A stretch of 64,000 nt of DNA from Algoriphagus aquimarinus (lineage in GTDB: Bacteria > Bacteroidota > Bacteroidia > Cytophagales > Cyclobacteriaceae), in contig NZ_FOKK01000001.1 in the NCBI RefSeq assembly GCF_900112005.1, positions 248,001 through 312,000 of the forward strand. The letters run 5' to 3'. Below are positions 18,102-27,472 of the stretch, piece after piece. The translations under genes were made by a program, and so were the position numbers. Position 1 is the first letter of the stretch, and the number at the start of each line of letters is the position of its first letter. A model generated the notes under the pieces. The model saw only the letters and a list, made by a program, of their open reading frames with translations, searched no databases and was not told the DNA's origin.

Positions 18102-18989
18102 TTAATTATAGATATTCTTCAAAGCCCCATTTAGCTCAGGACATTCAAAGTCAAATCCTGCTTTTTGTATTTTTTGTGAGGAAACTCGATTGCCACCAAG
18201 TACCATCGCTGCCATTTCCCCTAGGATTAATCTTAGCACAAAGCCTGGCACTCCAATTCCCAGATATGGTTTCCCTTTAGCTTTTGCAGCAGCTTGAGTC
18301 AATTGCTGATTGGTCGCAGGATTAGGCGCCACGGCATTAAAAACTCCCTGAAGTGTCGTTTTTTCCAAGGCAAAGACAAACATTCTCGCAAGATCCTCAA
18401 TTGCAATCCAGCTCATCCACTGATCTCCCTTTCCCAAAGGTGCAGCTACAGGTGGCTTCATCATTTCGCCAAGCGCTCCACCATTTGCATCCAGTACTAT
18501 GCCTATTCTCAGCATTACCGTGCGTAGATGTAGCTCTTCCATTTTCTTCACTTCATTTTCCCAAGCGACCACCACCTCAGCTAAAAAGTCTGATCCTGCT
18601 TTTTGAGTCTCATCCATCAGGGACGTACCGGTATTGAATCCATAGTAACCTACGGCCGAGGCAGAGATAAATGAATTCGGCTTTTCCGTAGCTTTCTCCA
18701 CGGCATCAGAGAGCAGTCTGGTACTCTGAATACGTGAATCCAATATAAGTTTCTTACGCTCATCTGTCCACCGCTTCTCAGCAACTCCAGCACCTGCCAG
18801 ATGAATGATAGCATCCGCCCATTCCATCGCTTCGGGATCTATAGTTTGTTCTTCTATGTCCCACAGAAAAGATTTTTGCTTTTGCTGCGATCTACTAAGC
18901 CAAGCCACTGCATATCCTTTCAGTTCCAGCAGCTGAGTGATTTTGTGGCCGATAAGACCTGAACCTCCGGAAATAAGAATATTTTTCAT
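18102..18989 (-). CDS. TIGR01777-family NAD(P)-binding epimerase-like protein
   Basis: The 295-residue protein belongs to the YfcH/SulA-like group of extended short-chain dehydrogenases. A Rossmann motif ISGGSGLIGHKIT (about 6-18) opens the protein. SASAVGYYG (about 109-117) replaces the usual active-site segment, and the C-terminal half carries the DUF1731-like conserved block (FNAVAPNPATNQQL, PGFVLRLILGEMA). The exact reaction is not known for this family. The gene is divergent from the CLC gene; the 225-base gap holds a short element repeated upstream of the Trm112 gene. Confidence 0.88.
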   Translation of the reverse strand: MKNILISGGSGLIGHKITQLLELKGYAVAWLSRSQQKQKSFLWDIEEQTIDPEAMEWADAIIHLAGAGVAEKRWTDERKKLILDSRIQSTRLLSDAVEKATEKPNSFISASAVGYYGFNTGTSLMDETQKAGSDFLAEVVVAWENEVKKMEELHLRTVMLRIGIVLDANGGALGEMMKPPVAAPLGKGDQWMSWIAIEDLARMFVFALEKTTLQGVFNAVAPNPATNQQLTQAAAKAKGKPYLGIGVPGFVLRLILGEMAAMVLGGNRVSSQKIQKAGFDFECPELNGALKNIYN

Positions 18990-19012
18990 CTGTATATATA
19001 TAGATTTTTAAT

Positions 19013-19079
19013 GGTCAGATGGAATCTCACATCATTATAATCATCCTAGTGTGTGGTGAATATGAGATGCTCGATTTCA
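19013..19079 (-). repeat. Dispersed imperfect palindromic element, copy 1
   Basis: This 67-base segment shares ordered blocks with 41442-41508: GGTCA, ATGGAATC, TATAATCATCCTA and ATGCTCGATTTC, with the same spacing apart from one single-base indel. The sequence between the blocks differs. The outer parts (GAATC...CAT and ATGCTCGATTTC) are roughly complementary, so the element can fold back on itself. Both copies lie just upstream of a minus-strand gene in the same relative orientation. Confidence 0.6.
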
Positions 19080-19214
19080 TAATTGGGTGATTTGTATTTA
19101 GATAACCCGATAACATACAAATAAGTTGGCTTCTCTGAATGATATAAGGTTATATATGCCTCATTAAATTCAATATCTATTCCTAATTTGGCCTAACTAT
19201 TTGAAAAACCTAGT

Positions 19215-20480
19215 TTGAACAGCGCTTCTATTTTTCGATACGTATTACTTTGGATCGTTTTAGGCCTCTTAGTTGGCTTACTTTCTGGCGCTGCATCTGC
19301 CATTTTTCTTATTACTTTGAATTGGGCTACAGATTATCGTGAGTCGCACCTTTGGATCATCGCTTTACTGCCCATTGCAGGTTTTGTGATCGGATGGAGT
19401 TACTACCGATATGGGGAAAATTCGGTGAAAGGAAACAATCTTTTGCTTGATGAACTCTACAAAACAGAAAAGCCAATTCCGCTCAGAATGACTCCATTAG
19501 TCCTCTTTGGAACGATTTTGACACATTTATTCGGTGGATCAGCAGGTCGTGAGGGTACGGCTGTGCAAATGGGCGGCTCTCTGGCAGATCAACTTACAAA
19601 ATATTTTAAACTTCATTCCGAGGACCGTAGGATTATCTTAATTGCCGGAGTTGCAGGTGGATTTGCTTCTGTATTTGGAACTCCGTTGGCAGGAGCAATT
19701 TTTGCCTTAGAATGGATGCAACACCGTAAAATCAGATGGAAATCGCTGTTTCCAGCCCTTTGGACAGCTTTGGTCGCCAATTGGGTCTGTGCGTCGCTTT
19801 TTGGCGTAGGACATACGCATTATTTGGTAGATCTCGTACCTCCGCACACTTTAGTCAACCTACTTTGGATCATTCCTGCTGGAATTGCCTTTGGGTTGTC
19901 AGGGAGATTATTTGCCCAAAGCACTCATTTTTTTTCTCATCAATTTTCCAAGCACATCACTTACCCTCCACTTCGTCCGGTCATAGGCGGACTGTTGATT
20001 GCGGCATTTGTATACATTTCGGACAGTACGACTTATATAGGATTAGGCGTTCCGAGGATAGTTGAAGCATTCGAAACACCGCTTCCCTGGTACGATTGGT
20101 TGGCAAAAACAGGCCTAACCAGCTTCACGCTAGGAGCTGGATTCAAAGGAGGAGAAGTGACACCTTTATTCTTTACTGGCGCGACGCTTGGCAACGCTCT
20201 CGCTACCTGGATCCCGCTTCCGCTAGCTTTACTGGCAGGAATGGGTTTTGTAGGAGTCTTTTCTGGCGCCACCAATACTCCTATGGCTTGCACCGTGATG
20301 GGGATGGAACTGTTTGGATACGAATCTGGGATATTTTTGGGTATTGCCTGCCTGATCGCGTATCTTTTCAGCGGGAGATCAAGCATTTATTCTTCACAAA
20401 ATCTGGATAAGAAATTCCACTTATATCCTGCAGAAGGGATATTTACGTTTTCGCGAAATTCATCAAAAAAGAATGATTGA
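19215..20480 (+). CDS. CLC-family antiporter, probably of the fluoride-exporting type
   Basis: The 421-residue protein has the CLC fold with about ten or more hydrophobic segments. The gating-glutamate motif is GREGT (111-115, Glu113) rather than GREGP. The anion-site motif normally GSGIP is KGNN (72-75), and the third motif is GGEVTP (312-317) rather than GIFAP. These replacements resemble the CLC-F subgroup, in which Asn or Met takes the place of the central Ser. I therefore infer fluoride/proton exchange, and would otherwise call it a chloride channel or antiporter. No ATG fits; TTG at 19215 is the start. No crcB fluoride riboswitch is visible upstream. Confidence 0.82.
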   Translation: MNSASIFRYVLLWIVLGLLVGLLSGAASAIFLITLNWATDYRESHLWIIALLPIAGFVIGWSYYRYGENSVKGNNLLLDELYKTEKPIPLRMTPLVLFGTILTHLFGGSAGREGTAVQMGGSLADQLTKYFKLHSEDRRIILIAGVAGGFASVFGTPLAGAIFALEWMQHRKIRWKSLFPALWTALVANWVCASLFGVGHTHYLVDLVPPHTLVNLLWIIPAGIAFGLSGRLFAQSTHFFSHQFSKHITYPPLRPVIGGLLIAAFVYISDSTTYIGLGVPRIVEAFETPLPWYDWLAKTGLTSFTLGAGFKGGEVTPLFFTGATLGNALATWIPLPLALLAGMGFVGVFSGATNTPMACTVMGMELFGYESGIFLGIACLIAYLFSGRSSIYSSQNLDKKFHLYPAEGIFTFSRNSSKKND

Positions 20481-20507
20481 TATTGCTTTAAAGCCTATAT
20501 CCAGCCC

Positions 20508-22322
20508 ATGAAACTTAAGCTGAAAATCTTTACTAACCCTGATCGCAATATCCTCTTTTTGAAAAAGGTGATAAAGGTGCAGGAAAAAATAGTTCAGGTT
20601 AGTAGTATTCTCGCCTTTGGAATCTTACTTTTTCATTTGGGCTATTCTATTGATCCTCAAGATCAAGTTGCTACCTCTACTCTTTTCAACATTTCGCTAA
20701 TCTTAATTGGAATAGGATACTTTGTTAAAGTACTATTAGTAGAAAAATCCATCATTCCTGCCAGAGTAATTCTCGAACTGCTACTTTCACTCATTCTAAT
20801 CATAACGGCCTTGATTCGTTGGAACCTGCTGGGAGATGAAATGACCCGACTGGTTTTAGATTTCACTGCGCATTATCACCTCATAAATGGATTAGTGATC
20901 GTTCTGTTCTTTATAGAACTCAGCAAATTTAGCCTAACGGTAAATGAGCTCAAACTCAGTCCCTCACTGGTTTTTATCTTGTCTTTTGTCATACTGATCC
21001 TTGTTGGTGCAGGGTTATTAAGCCTACCTGAAGCGACAACAAGAGATATTAGTTTTATAGATGCACTTTTTACCTCCACTTCGGCCGTATGTGTCACTGG
21101 ATTAATTGTGCTAGATACAGCGAAGGATTTTACCTTTTTCGGTCAGGTCGTTATTATGATTTTGTTCCAAATTGGCGGACTTGGAATCATGGTTTTCACG
21201 AGTTTCTTCGGCTTCTTCTTCAAGGGAAGTTATTCCATAGAAAACAGACTTTTCATTCGTGATTATATCAATGAAAACAATGTAAATGAGATTTATACGA
21301 CCTTATTTAAGATCATCTCTTTTACCGTTTTAGTGGAAGGGATTTGTGCAGTTATGATTTATCATTTTACAGATGCCGCAGAATTCTCAGGTAAAGGAGA
21401 CCAATTGTTCTTCGCTCTTTTCCATGCGATTTCAGCATTTTGTAATGCAGGATTCTCCACGCTCAGCAGTGGATTGTATCAAGAGGGTTTCCGAGAAGCT
21501 TACAATATGCATTTAGTGATTGCCTTGGCAATTGTGTTGGGAGGAATCGGCTTTCCAGTCGTTTTGAACTACTATTCCTACGTGAAGCATCTAGTAGTCG
21601 GATATTCTAAAAGCGTGTTAGGAATAGAGAAATACCGACATACCCCTCGCGTCTCGAGCGTCAATACACGATTAGTAGTTTATACTACAGGAATTCTTCT
21701 AGCTGTTGGAATGGTCGTATATGCCATATCTGAGCAAGATGCTACACTTAAAGGTCTGAGTACCTATGGCAAGTTTGTCACAACCGTTTTTGGCGCAGTG
21801 ACACCACGTACTGCAGGATTCAATACCGTGGACATGCGGGAATTAGCTGTTCCCACTATATTAGTTTATCTCTTTCTAATGTGGATTGGTGCATCTCCGG
21901 GCTCTACAGGCGGGGGACTAAAGACCAGTACGTTTGCAGTGGCGATGCTCAACACATTTAGTATTGCATCGGGTAAAACCAGAGTGGAAGTCTTCAGAAG
22001 ACAAATCACCAATGAAACACTAAAGAAAGCTTTTGCGGTAATTTCCCTTTCTGTGTTGGTCATGGGGCTTGGAGTCTTTTTCCTTATGGTTTTTGACCCT
22101 AAGCTTCCCATGATAGACGTGGCATTCGAGGTGTTCAGTGCCTTCTCTACAGTAGGACTTACACTGGGTATCACTCCTCAATTAAGCTTGGGTAGCAAAC
22201 TTGTGCTGATGGCTATCATGCTCATCGGAAGGGTAGGAACACTAACAATACTAGTTGCTATCGTCAGAAAAATCGGTGAGCAGCGTTACAAGTACCCAGA
22301 GGAAACCGTCTTTATAACTTAA
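20508..22322 (+). CDS. ktrB: TrkH/KtrB-type potassium transporter
   Basis: The 604-residue protein has an extra N-terminal region of about 140 residues with several membrane spans, then the four pore repeats of the Trk/Ktr/HKT family. The filter glycines are in AVCVTGL (193-199), AFCNAGFS (second), TPRTAGFN (third) and AFSTVGLT (fourth). The Gly-rich loop WIGASPGSTGGGLKTST that regulates gating is also present. The next gene encodes the matching cytoplasmic RCK subunit, 82 bases downstream, so this is a two-component K+ (Na+-coupled) uptake system. I use the Ktr name because of the small RCK partner. Confidence 0.9.
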   Translation: MKLKLKIFTNPDRNILFLKKVIKVQEKIVQVSSILAFGILLFHLGYSIDPQDQVATSTLFNISLILIGIGYFVKVLLVEKSIIPARVILELLLSLILIITALIRWNLLGDEMTRLVLDFTAHYHLINGLVIVLFFIELSKFSLTVNELKLSPSLVFILSFVILILVGAGLLSLPEATTRDISFIDALFTSTSAVCVTGLIVLDTAKDFTFFGQVVIMILFQIGGLGIMVFTSFFGFFFKGSYSIENRLFIRDYINENNVNEIYTTLFKIISFTVLVEGICAVMIYHFTDAAEFSGKGDQLFFALFHAISAFCNAGFSTLSSGLYQEGFREAYNMHLVIALAIVLGGIGFPVVLNYYSYVKHLVVGYSKSVLGIEKYRHTPRVSSVNTRLVVYTTGILLAVGMVVYAISEQDATLKGLSTYGKFVTTVFGAVTPRTAGFNTVDMRELAVPTILVYLFLMWIGASPGSTGGGLKTSTFAVAMLNTFSIASGKTRVEVFRRQITNETLKKAFAVISLSVLVMGLGVFFLMVFDPKLPMIDVAFEVFSAFSTVGLTLGITPQLSLGSKLVLMAIMLIGRVGTLTILVAIVRKIGEQRYKYPEETVFIT

Positions 22323-22404
22323 TTTTAAAACGCAGGAAATGAGCATGGTTAATAAATATCAGCCGGGCTATTTCAAGTGATCATTATTAATCAGCTACAT
22401 ATTT

Positions 22405-23094
22405 ATGAAATATATCATCGTAGGCATAGGCAATTTTGGGGGCTACCTGGCAAAGCGTCTAACGAATCTTGGACACGAAGTAATTGGCGTAGACACTAGC
22501 GAAAGCAGAATAGAAATGATCAAGGACAGCATCACTCATTCAATTGTAATGGATGCTACAGATCAGGCTGCGGTGAAGAACCTGCCTTTGAAGGATACCG
22601 ACGTCGTGATTATCGCGATAGGTGAAGATATAGGTGCATCTATTATGAGTACTGCTATTTTCAAGCAACTTAAATCAAAACGAATTATCGCCAGAGCTAT
22701 CAATGACCTCCATGAAACGGTGATCCAGGCCATAGGCGTGGATGAAATCATCCATCCCGAGGAAGAGACTGCAGATCGTCTATCAAAGCGCTTGGAGATG
22801 AAAGGCGTATTGGATTCCTTAGAGATCTCGGATGAATATAATATTGTGGAAGTGAAAGTGCCCAAACGCTATTTGGAAATGACCGTGGCTGAAGCCGACA
22901 TTCGAAAAGAATACTACTTAAATATTCTGACAGTAATAAAAATAGAGCAAAAGAAGAATCTCCTAGGCATAAATACGCCACACAAAAATGTGATTGGTGT
23001 AGTTACACCAGATTACAAGTTTGCCCCTGAAGATATTTTACTGCTTTTCGGGAAAATCAAAAACATACAGGATTTCTTGCACCTAGGAGATTAG
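22405..23094 (+). CDS. ktrA: KtrA/TrkA-type RCK regulatory subunit
   Basis: The 229-residue protein has one RCK unit: an N-terminal Rossmann domain (GIGNFGGYLAKRL, about 7-19; acidic residue after beta-2 in GVDTS at 28-32) that binds ATP/ADP or NAD(H), and a C-terminal TrkA-C domain (about 145-229). It should form an octameric ring under the KtrB dimer and gate K+ flow. The length matches KtrA (about 220), not the double-length TrkA of E. coli. Its stop codon overlaps the end of the converging channel gene by 4 bases. Confidence 0.93.
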   Translation: MKYIIVGIGNFGGYLAKRLTNLGHEVIGVDTSESRIEMIKDSITHSIVMDATDQAAVKNLPLKDTDVVIIAIGEDIGASIMSTAIFKQLKSKRIIARAINDLHETVIQAIGVDEIIHPEEETADRLSKRLEMKGVLDSLEISDEYNIVEVKVPKRYLEMTVAEADIRKEYYLNILTVIKIEQKKNLLGINTPHKNVIGVVTPDYKFAPEDILLLFGKIKNIQDFLHLGD

Positions 23095-23903
23095 AACAGT
23101 TTTTCTCCGCAGTTTTTGCAGTAATTATCCGTCAAAGGAAGCGGACTAAATCTGCATTTTGGGCAGCTTTTATCTCCCATCGCCTTTTCATCTTTTCTCT
23201 TTTGCGAAGCCATCTCAGAAGATACAATCCCGGTAGGCACGGCAATAATCGCATAGCCAAGGAGCATGATAAGTGAAGAAAGTAACTGTCCCAAAGGAGT
23301 CACTGGGTAGATATCACCAAAACCTACCGTAGTCAGGGTCACGATAGCCCAATACATACCGATAGGAATACTGGTAAATCCATGCTCTGGACCTTCAATA
23401 ATAAACATGCAAGTGCCCATTATCAATACTATAGTCACCACAAAACCTATAAATATCAAAATCTTATGAGAACTCGATCTTAAGGATTTGGTCAAATATT
23501 CTGCCTCCGACACGTAGCGCCCAAGCTTCAAGATTCGAATCACTCTCAAAAGACGTAATGCTCTCACCACTGTGAACAATTGGGAATTGAGCACAAAGAA
23601 GCTGAGGTAGGTGGGTAAAATTGCCAGCAAATCTACCATCCCAAAAAAGCTGAAAATATAGCCACTCGATTTTCTGGAAAGCCAAATCCTTAATGCATAT
23701 TCTAAAGTAAAAAGGATGGTAAAAACCCACTCTAAAATGAATAGTAATTCACCGTATTGAGCTCTAATACTAGCAACTGAATCTAATATTGCAACAAAAA
23801 TACTTCCGAAGATCATGGCCAAGACCACAATATCGAAGGTCTTCGACGCCCAATCGTCAGATTCAAATACTATATGAGCTAGCCGCTTTTTTGAAATTGC
23901 CAT
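23091..23903 (-). CDS. Voltage-gated-type potassium channel with C-terminal zinc ribbon
   Basis: The 270-residue protein has six membrane segments in the voltage-gated layout. S4 is rich in Arg (RALRLLRVIRILKLGR, 114-129), the pore carries TTVGFGD (191-197), and S6 follows. After a charged linker, the C-terminus forms a zinc ribbon: CPKC (247-250) and CKNC (262-265). The channel core is a standard single-subunit tetramer-forming K+ channel. A zinc ribbon as cytosolic tail is uncommon and may bind a partner or sense redox/metal. It lies back to back with ktrA (4-base overlap of stops), as part of an ion-homeostasis block. Confidence 0.92.
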   Translation of the reverse strand: MAISKKRLAHIVFESDDWASKTFDIVVLAMIFGSIFVAILDSVASIRAQYGELLFILEWVFTILFTLEYALRIWLSRKSSGYIFSFFGMVDLLAILPTYLSFFVLNSQLFTVVRALRLLRVIRILKLGRYVSEAEYLTKSLRSSSHKILIFIGFVVTIVLIMGTCMFIIEGPEHGFTSIPIGMYWAIVTLTTVGFGDIYPVTPLGQLLSSLIMLLGYAIIAVPTGIVSSEMASQKRKDEKAMGDKSCPKCRFSPLPLTDNYCKNCGEKLF

Positions 23904-23940
23904 GAGGAAATTTAGAAAAATTTATATGCCGAAACCAAAC

Positions 23941-26403
23941 CTAGTCCAAGTAATATACCCGTTTCACACGAGTACTAATATTAGTTAGCAATTCATAAGG
24001 GATGGTTCCAATCTGATCCGCAAGTTCCTTCAATGAGATTTTCTCACCATAGATGATAGCTTCATCTCCTGCCTTCACTTCCATTCCGCTGACGTCCACC
24101 ATGCACATATCCATGCATATATTTCCGATGATAGAAGCCTTCTGTCCATTGATCAGTACATAGCCTTTTCCATTACTGAATCTGCGGTCATAACCGTCTG
24201 CATAACCTATGGCCAGTGTGGCAATTTTACCACCTGTAGATAAAACCCCCTTTCGGGAATAGCCTATAGTTTCTCCTGCTTCAAGTTCTTTTACCTGAGA
24301 AATAGTTGTTTTCAGTGTACTGATTGCTCTGAGCGCCAAGTCATGTTTTCCTGTCACTTCTACGCCATAAAGACCAATTCCCAGTCTTACCATGTCGAAT
24401 TGAAATTCCGGAAAAGCTACTATTCCAGCAGAATTAAGCGCGTGAACAAGTGGCTTGTAGGAAAGAATATCGATTACTTCATTCTTCATTTCTTCGAAAT
24501 CCTTCAGCTGACTTAGAGAAAATTCTCTATGAATATCCTCATCAGCACCAACCAAGTGAGTGTAAATGGAAGCTATTTCCAATTGTGGATTTAACTGAAT
24601 TAAGCTTTTCAACTTGTCCAACTGCTTTCTGTCGAAACCCAACCTGTGCATTCCTGTATCCATATCAAGATGGATTCTCATAGTTGTACCATGAACGGTG
24701 CACCAAGAAGCAAGGCTCTCGAAAAATTCCGGGCTGAAAACTACTGGCTCCAGATCAAACTCACTGCAAAGGCCAAAGGATTCCTGCATGGCATTGAGCA
24801 CCATTATTGGAAGCTTGATTCCTTGCTTTCGCAAAGCTACTCCCTCGTCAGAAAAAGCGACACCCAAGTAGTTCGCACCCATCGTCTGGATTTGATTGGC
24901 TATTTCCACCGCTCCTCCTCCGTAGGCAAAAGCCTTCACCATCACCATCACTTTGGTTTTGGGTGAAATCAGCTTTTTGTAGAAATTATAATTGTGCGTA
25001 AGCGCATTAAGATTGATTTCTAGCGTGGTACCATGGATTCTCTGCTGAAGTCTATTGACCACTTCTTCAAACCCAAATACACGAGCGCCAGTGATCAAGA
25101 TCATGTCATTTGCAAAAGTCTCAGGATCTAGATTAGTCAAAAGCTCTTCGGTAGAACTGAAGCCTGTGAAAGCTTCAGGAAATTCCTGCTCCAAAAAGAA
25201 TATCTCCTTTCCTACGCCAAACAGCAGATCAAACTGATATTTCTTGATCAGCTCCGCCACTTCTTCATAGATTTTCTCAGGCGAACCTTGCTGCAGCAAA
25301 TCAGACAAAATCAGGATTTTTCTACGCTTCGGTCTTTGCTGATGCATAAAGTCCAACGCTACTTTCAGCCCAGCCAAGTCGTTATTATAGGTATCATCGA
25401 TCAATAAAGAGTCGTTGATACCTGGCTTCAGTGTAAGTCGCATATCTACAGACTTCAGGTGTAGTATTCCTTCTTGGATGGACTCTGCATTTAGTCCCAA
25501 AGTCATCGCCGCTACGATCACATGAGTGATGTTTTCCAATGAAGCCACATCTGTAAATGGCACCTGAAAAGTATGCGTGCTGAGATCTGATTTCATCAGA
25601 ATTAGTCGAGATGCATTCCCTTTTACTTTCACTGATCTGGTAAATTCAGCTCCGGCTCGATCGGACCAACCGACGAGTTTATCCATCGGAAACAGAGCTT
25701 CTATTCGCTCAGAAACATGCTTTTGATCTTTGCAGTAAATCAAGAAATTCGACCCCGAAAAAAGAGAAAGCTTCTCTTCTAACTTAGATTCTAGGCTTTC
25801 AAAACCCTCTTGATGTGCTGTTCCGAGATTTGTAAATATTCCCAGATTCGGTTTGATCATTTCTTCCAAAGCGGACATTTCTCCAGCTTTAGATATCCCG
25901 GCTTCCAGAATTGCTACTTGGTGGTAGCCCTCAATACCAAAGATCGAAAGAGGAACACCTACTTGGGAATTATAACTTTTCGGGCTTTTGGCTACAGCGT
26001 ATTTCTGTCCCAAAATCTGCCCTAGCCATTCCTTAACGATGGTTTTACCATTACTCCCTGCTATGCTGACAACGGGATTTGTGAACAGAGATCGTTGGAA
26101 TTTAGCCAAAAGCTGCAAGGCTCTCCGCGTATCTGAAACTTTGATAAAACAAAGATCGGGAGCGACCAGCTCATCATAATCGTGATGAACCAAGAACGTC
26201 TTTACTCCTAGATCTGCTAGTTGAGGGATAAAAGCTTGGCCATCCGCTTTTGCCCCTCTCAGAGCCACAAAAAGTGTTTTATCAGGATGAAGAATTTGTC
26301 TCGAATCAATGGCAATTTGAGAAATCAGCAACTCATTACTTTGATTGATAATCCTTCCCTCTACAATTTCAGCGATTTTCTTTTGACTAATTTCCTGAAA
26401 CAT
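23941..26403 (-). CDS. Bifunctional MurF ligase / alanine racemase
   Basis: The 820-residue protein is a fusion of two peptidoglycan enzymes. Residues about 1-455 are MurF (UDP-MurNAc-tripeptide:D-Ala-D-Ala ligase) with ATP loop GSNGKT (116-121) and DDTYNND (336-342). Residues about 460-820 are a PLP-dependent alanine racemase, with the cofactor Lys490 in VKAFAYGGG, the second catalytic region in GETIGYSRKG, and AIGYADGYDRR near the C-terminus. The racemase supplies D-Ala for D-Ala-D-Ala, the substrate the ligase adds. This fusion is a known Bacteroidota arrangement. The start overlaps the end of the next gene upstream by 17 bases. Confidence 0.95.
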   Translation of the reverse strand: MFQEISQKKIAEIVEGRIINQSNELLISQIAIDSRQILHPDKTLFVALRGAKADGQAFIPQLADLGVKTFLVHHDYDELVAPDLCFIKVSDTRRALQLLAKFQRSLFTNPVVSIAGSNGKTIVKEWLGQILGQKYAVAKSPKSYNSQVGVPLSIFGIEGYHQVAILEAGISKAGEMSALEEMIKPNLGIFTNLGTAHQEGFESLESKLEEKLSLFSGSNFLIYCKDQKHVSERIEALFPMDKLVGWSDRAGAEFTRSVKVKGNASRLILMKSDLSTHTFQVPFTDVASLENITHVIVAAMTLGLNAESIQEGILHLKSVDMRLTLKPGINDSLLIDDTYNNDLAGLKVALDFMHQQRPKRRKILILSDLLQQGSPEKIYEEVAELIKKYQFDLLFGVGKEIFFLEQEFPEAFTGFSSTEELLTNLDPETFANDMILITGARVFGFEEVVNRLQQRIHGTTLEINLNALTHNYNFYKKLISPKTKVMVMVKAFAYGGGAVEIANQIQTMGANYLGVAFSDEGVALRKQGIKLPIMVLNAMQESFGLCSEFDLEPVVFSPEFFESLASWCTVHGTTMRIHLDMDTGMHRLGFDRKQLDKLKSLIQLNPQLEIASIYTHLVGADEDIHREFSLSQLKDFEEMKNEVIDILSYKPLVHALNSAGIVAFPEFQFDMVRLGIGLYGVEVTGKHDLALRAISTLKTTISQVKELEAGETIGYSRKGVLSTGGKIATLAIGYADGYDRRFSNGKGYVLINGQKASIIGNICMDMCMVDVSGMEVKAGDEAIIYGEKISLKELADQIGTIPYELLTNISTRVKRVYYLD

Positions 26404-27469
26404 CTTGTTTCGATTTTTTCTGTTTTTTCTTGAAGAATACCTGTTTAATCCACTTAGGAAGGAAAAATGCTCCTAATATCAAATATGGATAGTAGGAAAG
26501 TAACCTCCACAAAATACTTGTAGGCAAGGTGTAGCTAGTCAAGAATTGTGCGAAAAACTCTCCAAAGAAAAACTCTGCTGTTCCACTACTTCCTGGAGTA
26601 GGGGAGATCATCATCACGATCCACATGATCACTTGACGTGCAAATACGATCACATTTTCTTCAAAATTCAGCGGGACGAAGGCAGAAATAAGTGCATTTA
26701 GCATCAGATACCTGGAGCTCCAGATGAAGATCGTCGCTATGATAATTGGCCACCAATAATTCCACTTTTTACCCGAAAGTTCTTTGGAAGCTTCAATAAT
26801 CTGATCGCCATATTCCTGTGCATCATGCTTCCATTTGCGAAGCCATTTGATCGAAAAGATCTTAATCAATACCCATTTAAAAACCCGTGGGCGATAAAAT
26901 AAGGCTGCGGCCATCACTAAGCTATACCCAGCATATAAACTATAACTAACCCAGAAAATAGCTTCAAGGCTATTCTTTAGACTAGACTCGAGGACTTTAC
27001 TATCTGGGAATATATTGCCTTGTGCGAAAAACAAAATAATAGGTGCTCCAATCACAAAAAACAGATTGTCCAATATCGCCGTGACCATCACATAAGCAAT
27101 AGCTCTTCCCAGTTTAATCCCTTCTTTATTCAGTATAAATATTGCTACGGCAGTACCTCCAACTACTGAAGGCGTCACTGCAGAAGCAAACTCCCATAGA
27201 ATAATGACATAGATAGACCTTTGCCATGTAAGCGCCTCCCCAGTTATCTTTCTTATCCTGAACACATAGCCCACATCTCTAAATAGAATCACCAAAATGG
27301 CTAAAAATATCCAAGGCAAGGAAGCATCAAAAACACCTTTCAGCGTATTTGCGTTGACCGATGGGTCAAAATAAAACATAGCAAACACGATGCTAAAGCC
27401 TATAAGGACTGGCACCCAAATTTTATTCGGATTGAGTGTCTGAAAAATCTTTTTGTTATCCAATTTCAT
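26387..27469 (-). CDS. Flippase-like / LPG-synthase transmembrane-domain protein
   Basis: The 360-residue protein has about eight hydrophobic segments and matches the UPF0104/lysylphosphatidylglycerol synthase transmembrane family. Conserved pieces are the RIRKITGEALTWQRS loop, AVTPSVVGGTAVAIFIL (about 98-114) and SPTPGSSGTAEFFFGEF (about 293-309). The aminoacyl-transferase domain of MprF is absent, so it may move or bind a lipid rather than modify it. It sits between scpA (3 bases upstream) and murF-alr (overlapping), so the three genes form an operon and share expression with cell-wall synthesis. Confidence 0.88.
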   Translation of the reverse strand: MKLDNKKIFQTLNPNKIWVPVLIGFSIVFAMFYFDPSVNANTLKGVFDASLPWIFLAILVILFRDVGYVFRIRKITGEALTWQRSIYVIILWEFASAVTPSVVGGTAVAIFILNKEGIKLGRAIAYVMVTAILDNLFFVIGAPIILFFAQGNIFPDSKVLESSLKNSLEAIFWVSYSLYAGYSLVMAAALFYRPRVFKWVLIKIFSIKWLRKWKHDAQEYGDQIIEASKELSGKKWNYWWPIIIATIFIWSSRYLMLNALISAFVPLNFEENVIVFARQVIMWIVMMISPTPGSSGTAEFFFGEFFAQFLTSYTLPTSILWRLLSYYPYLILGAFFLPKWIKQVFFKKKQKKSKQDVSGN

Positions 27470-27472
27470 ACG

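Noticed and set aside
19080..19214. Possible fluoride (crcB) riboswitch in front of the CLC gene
   Set aside because: The conserved GGxGATGG...CTGATG pattern is not present on either strand.
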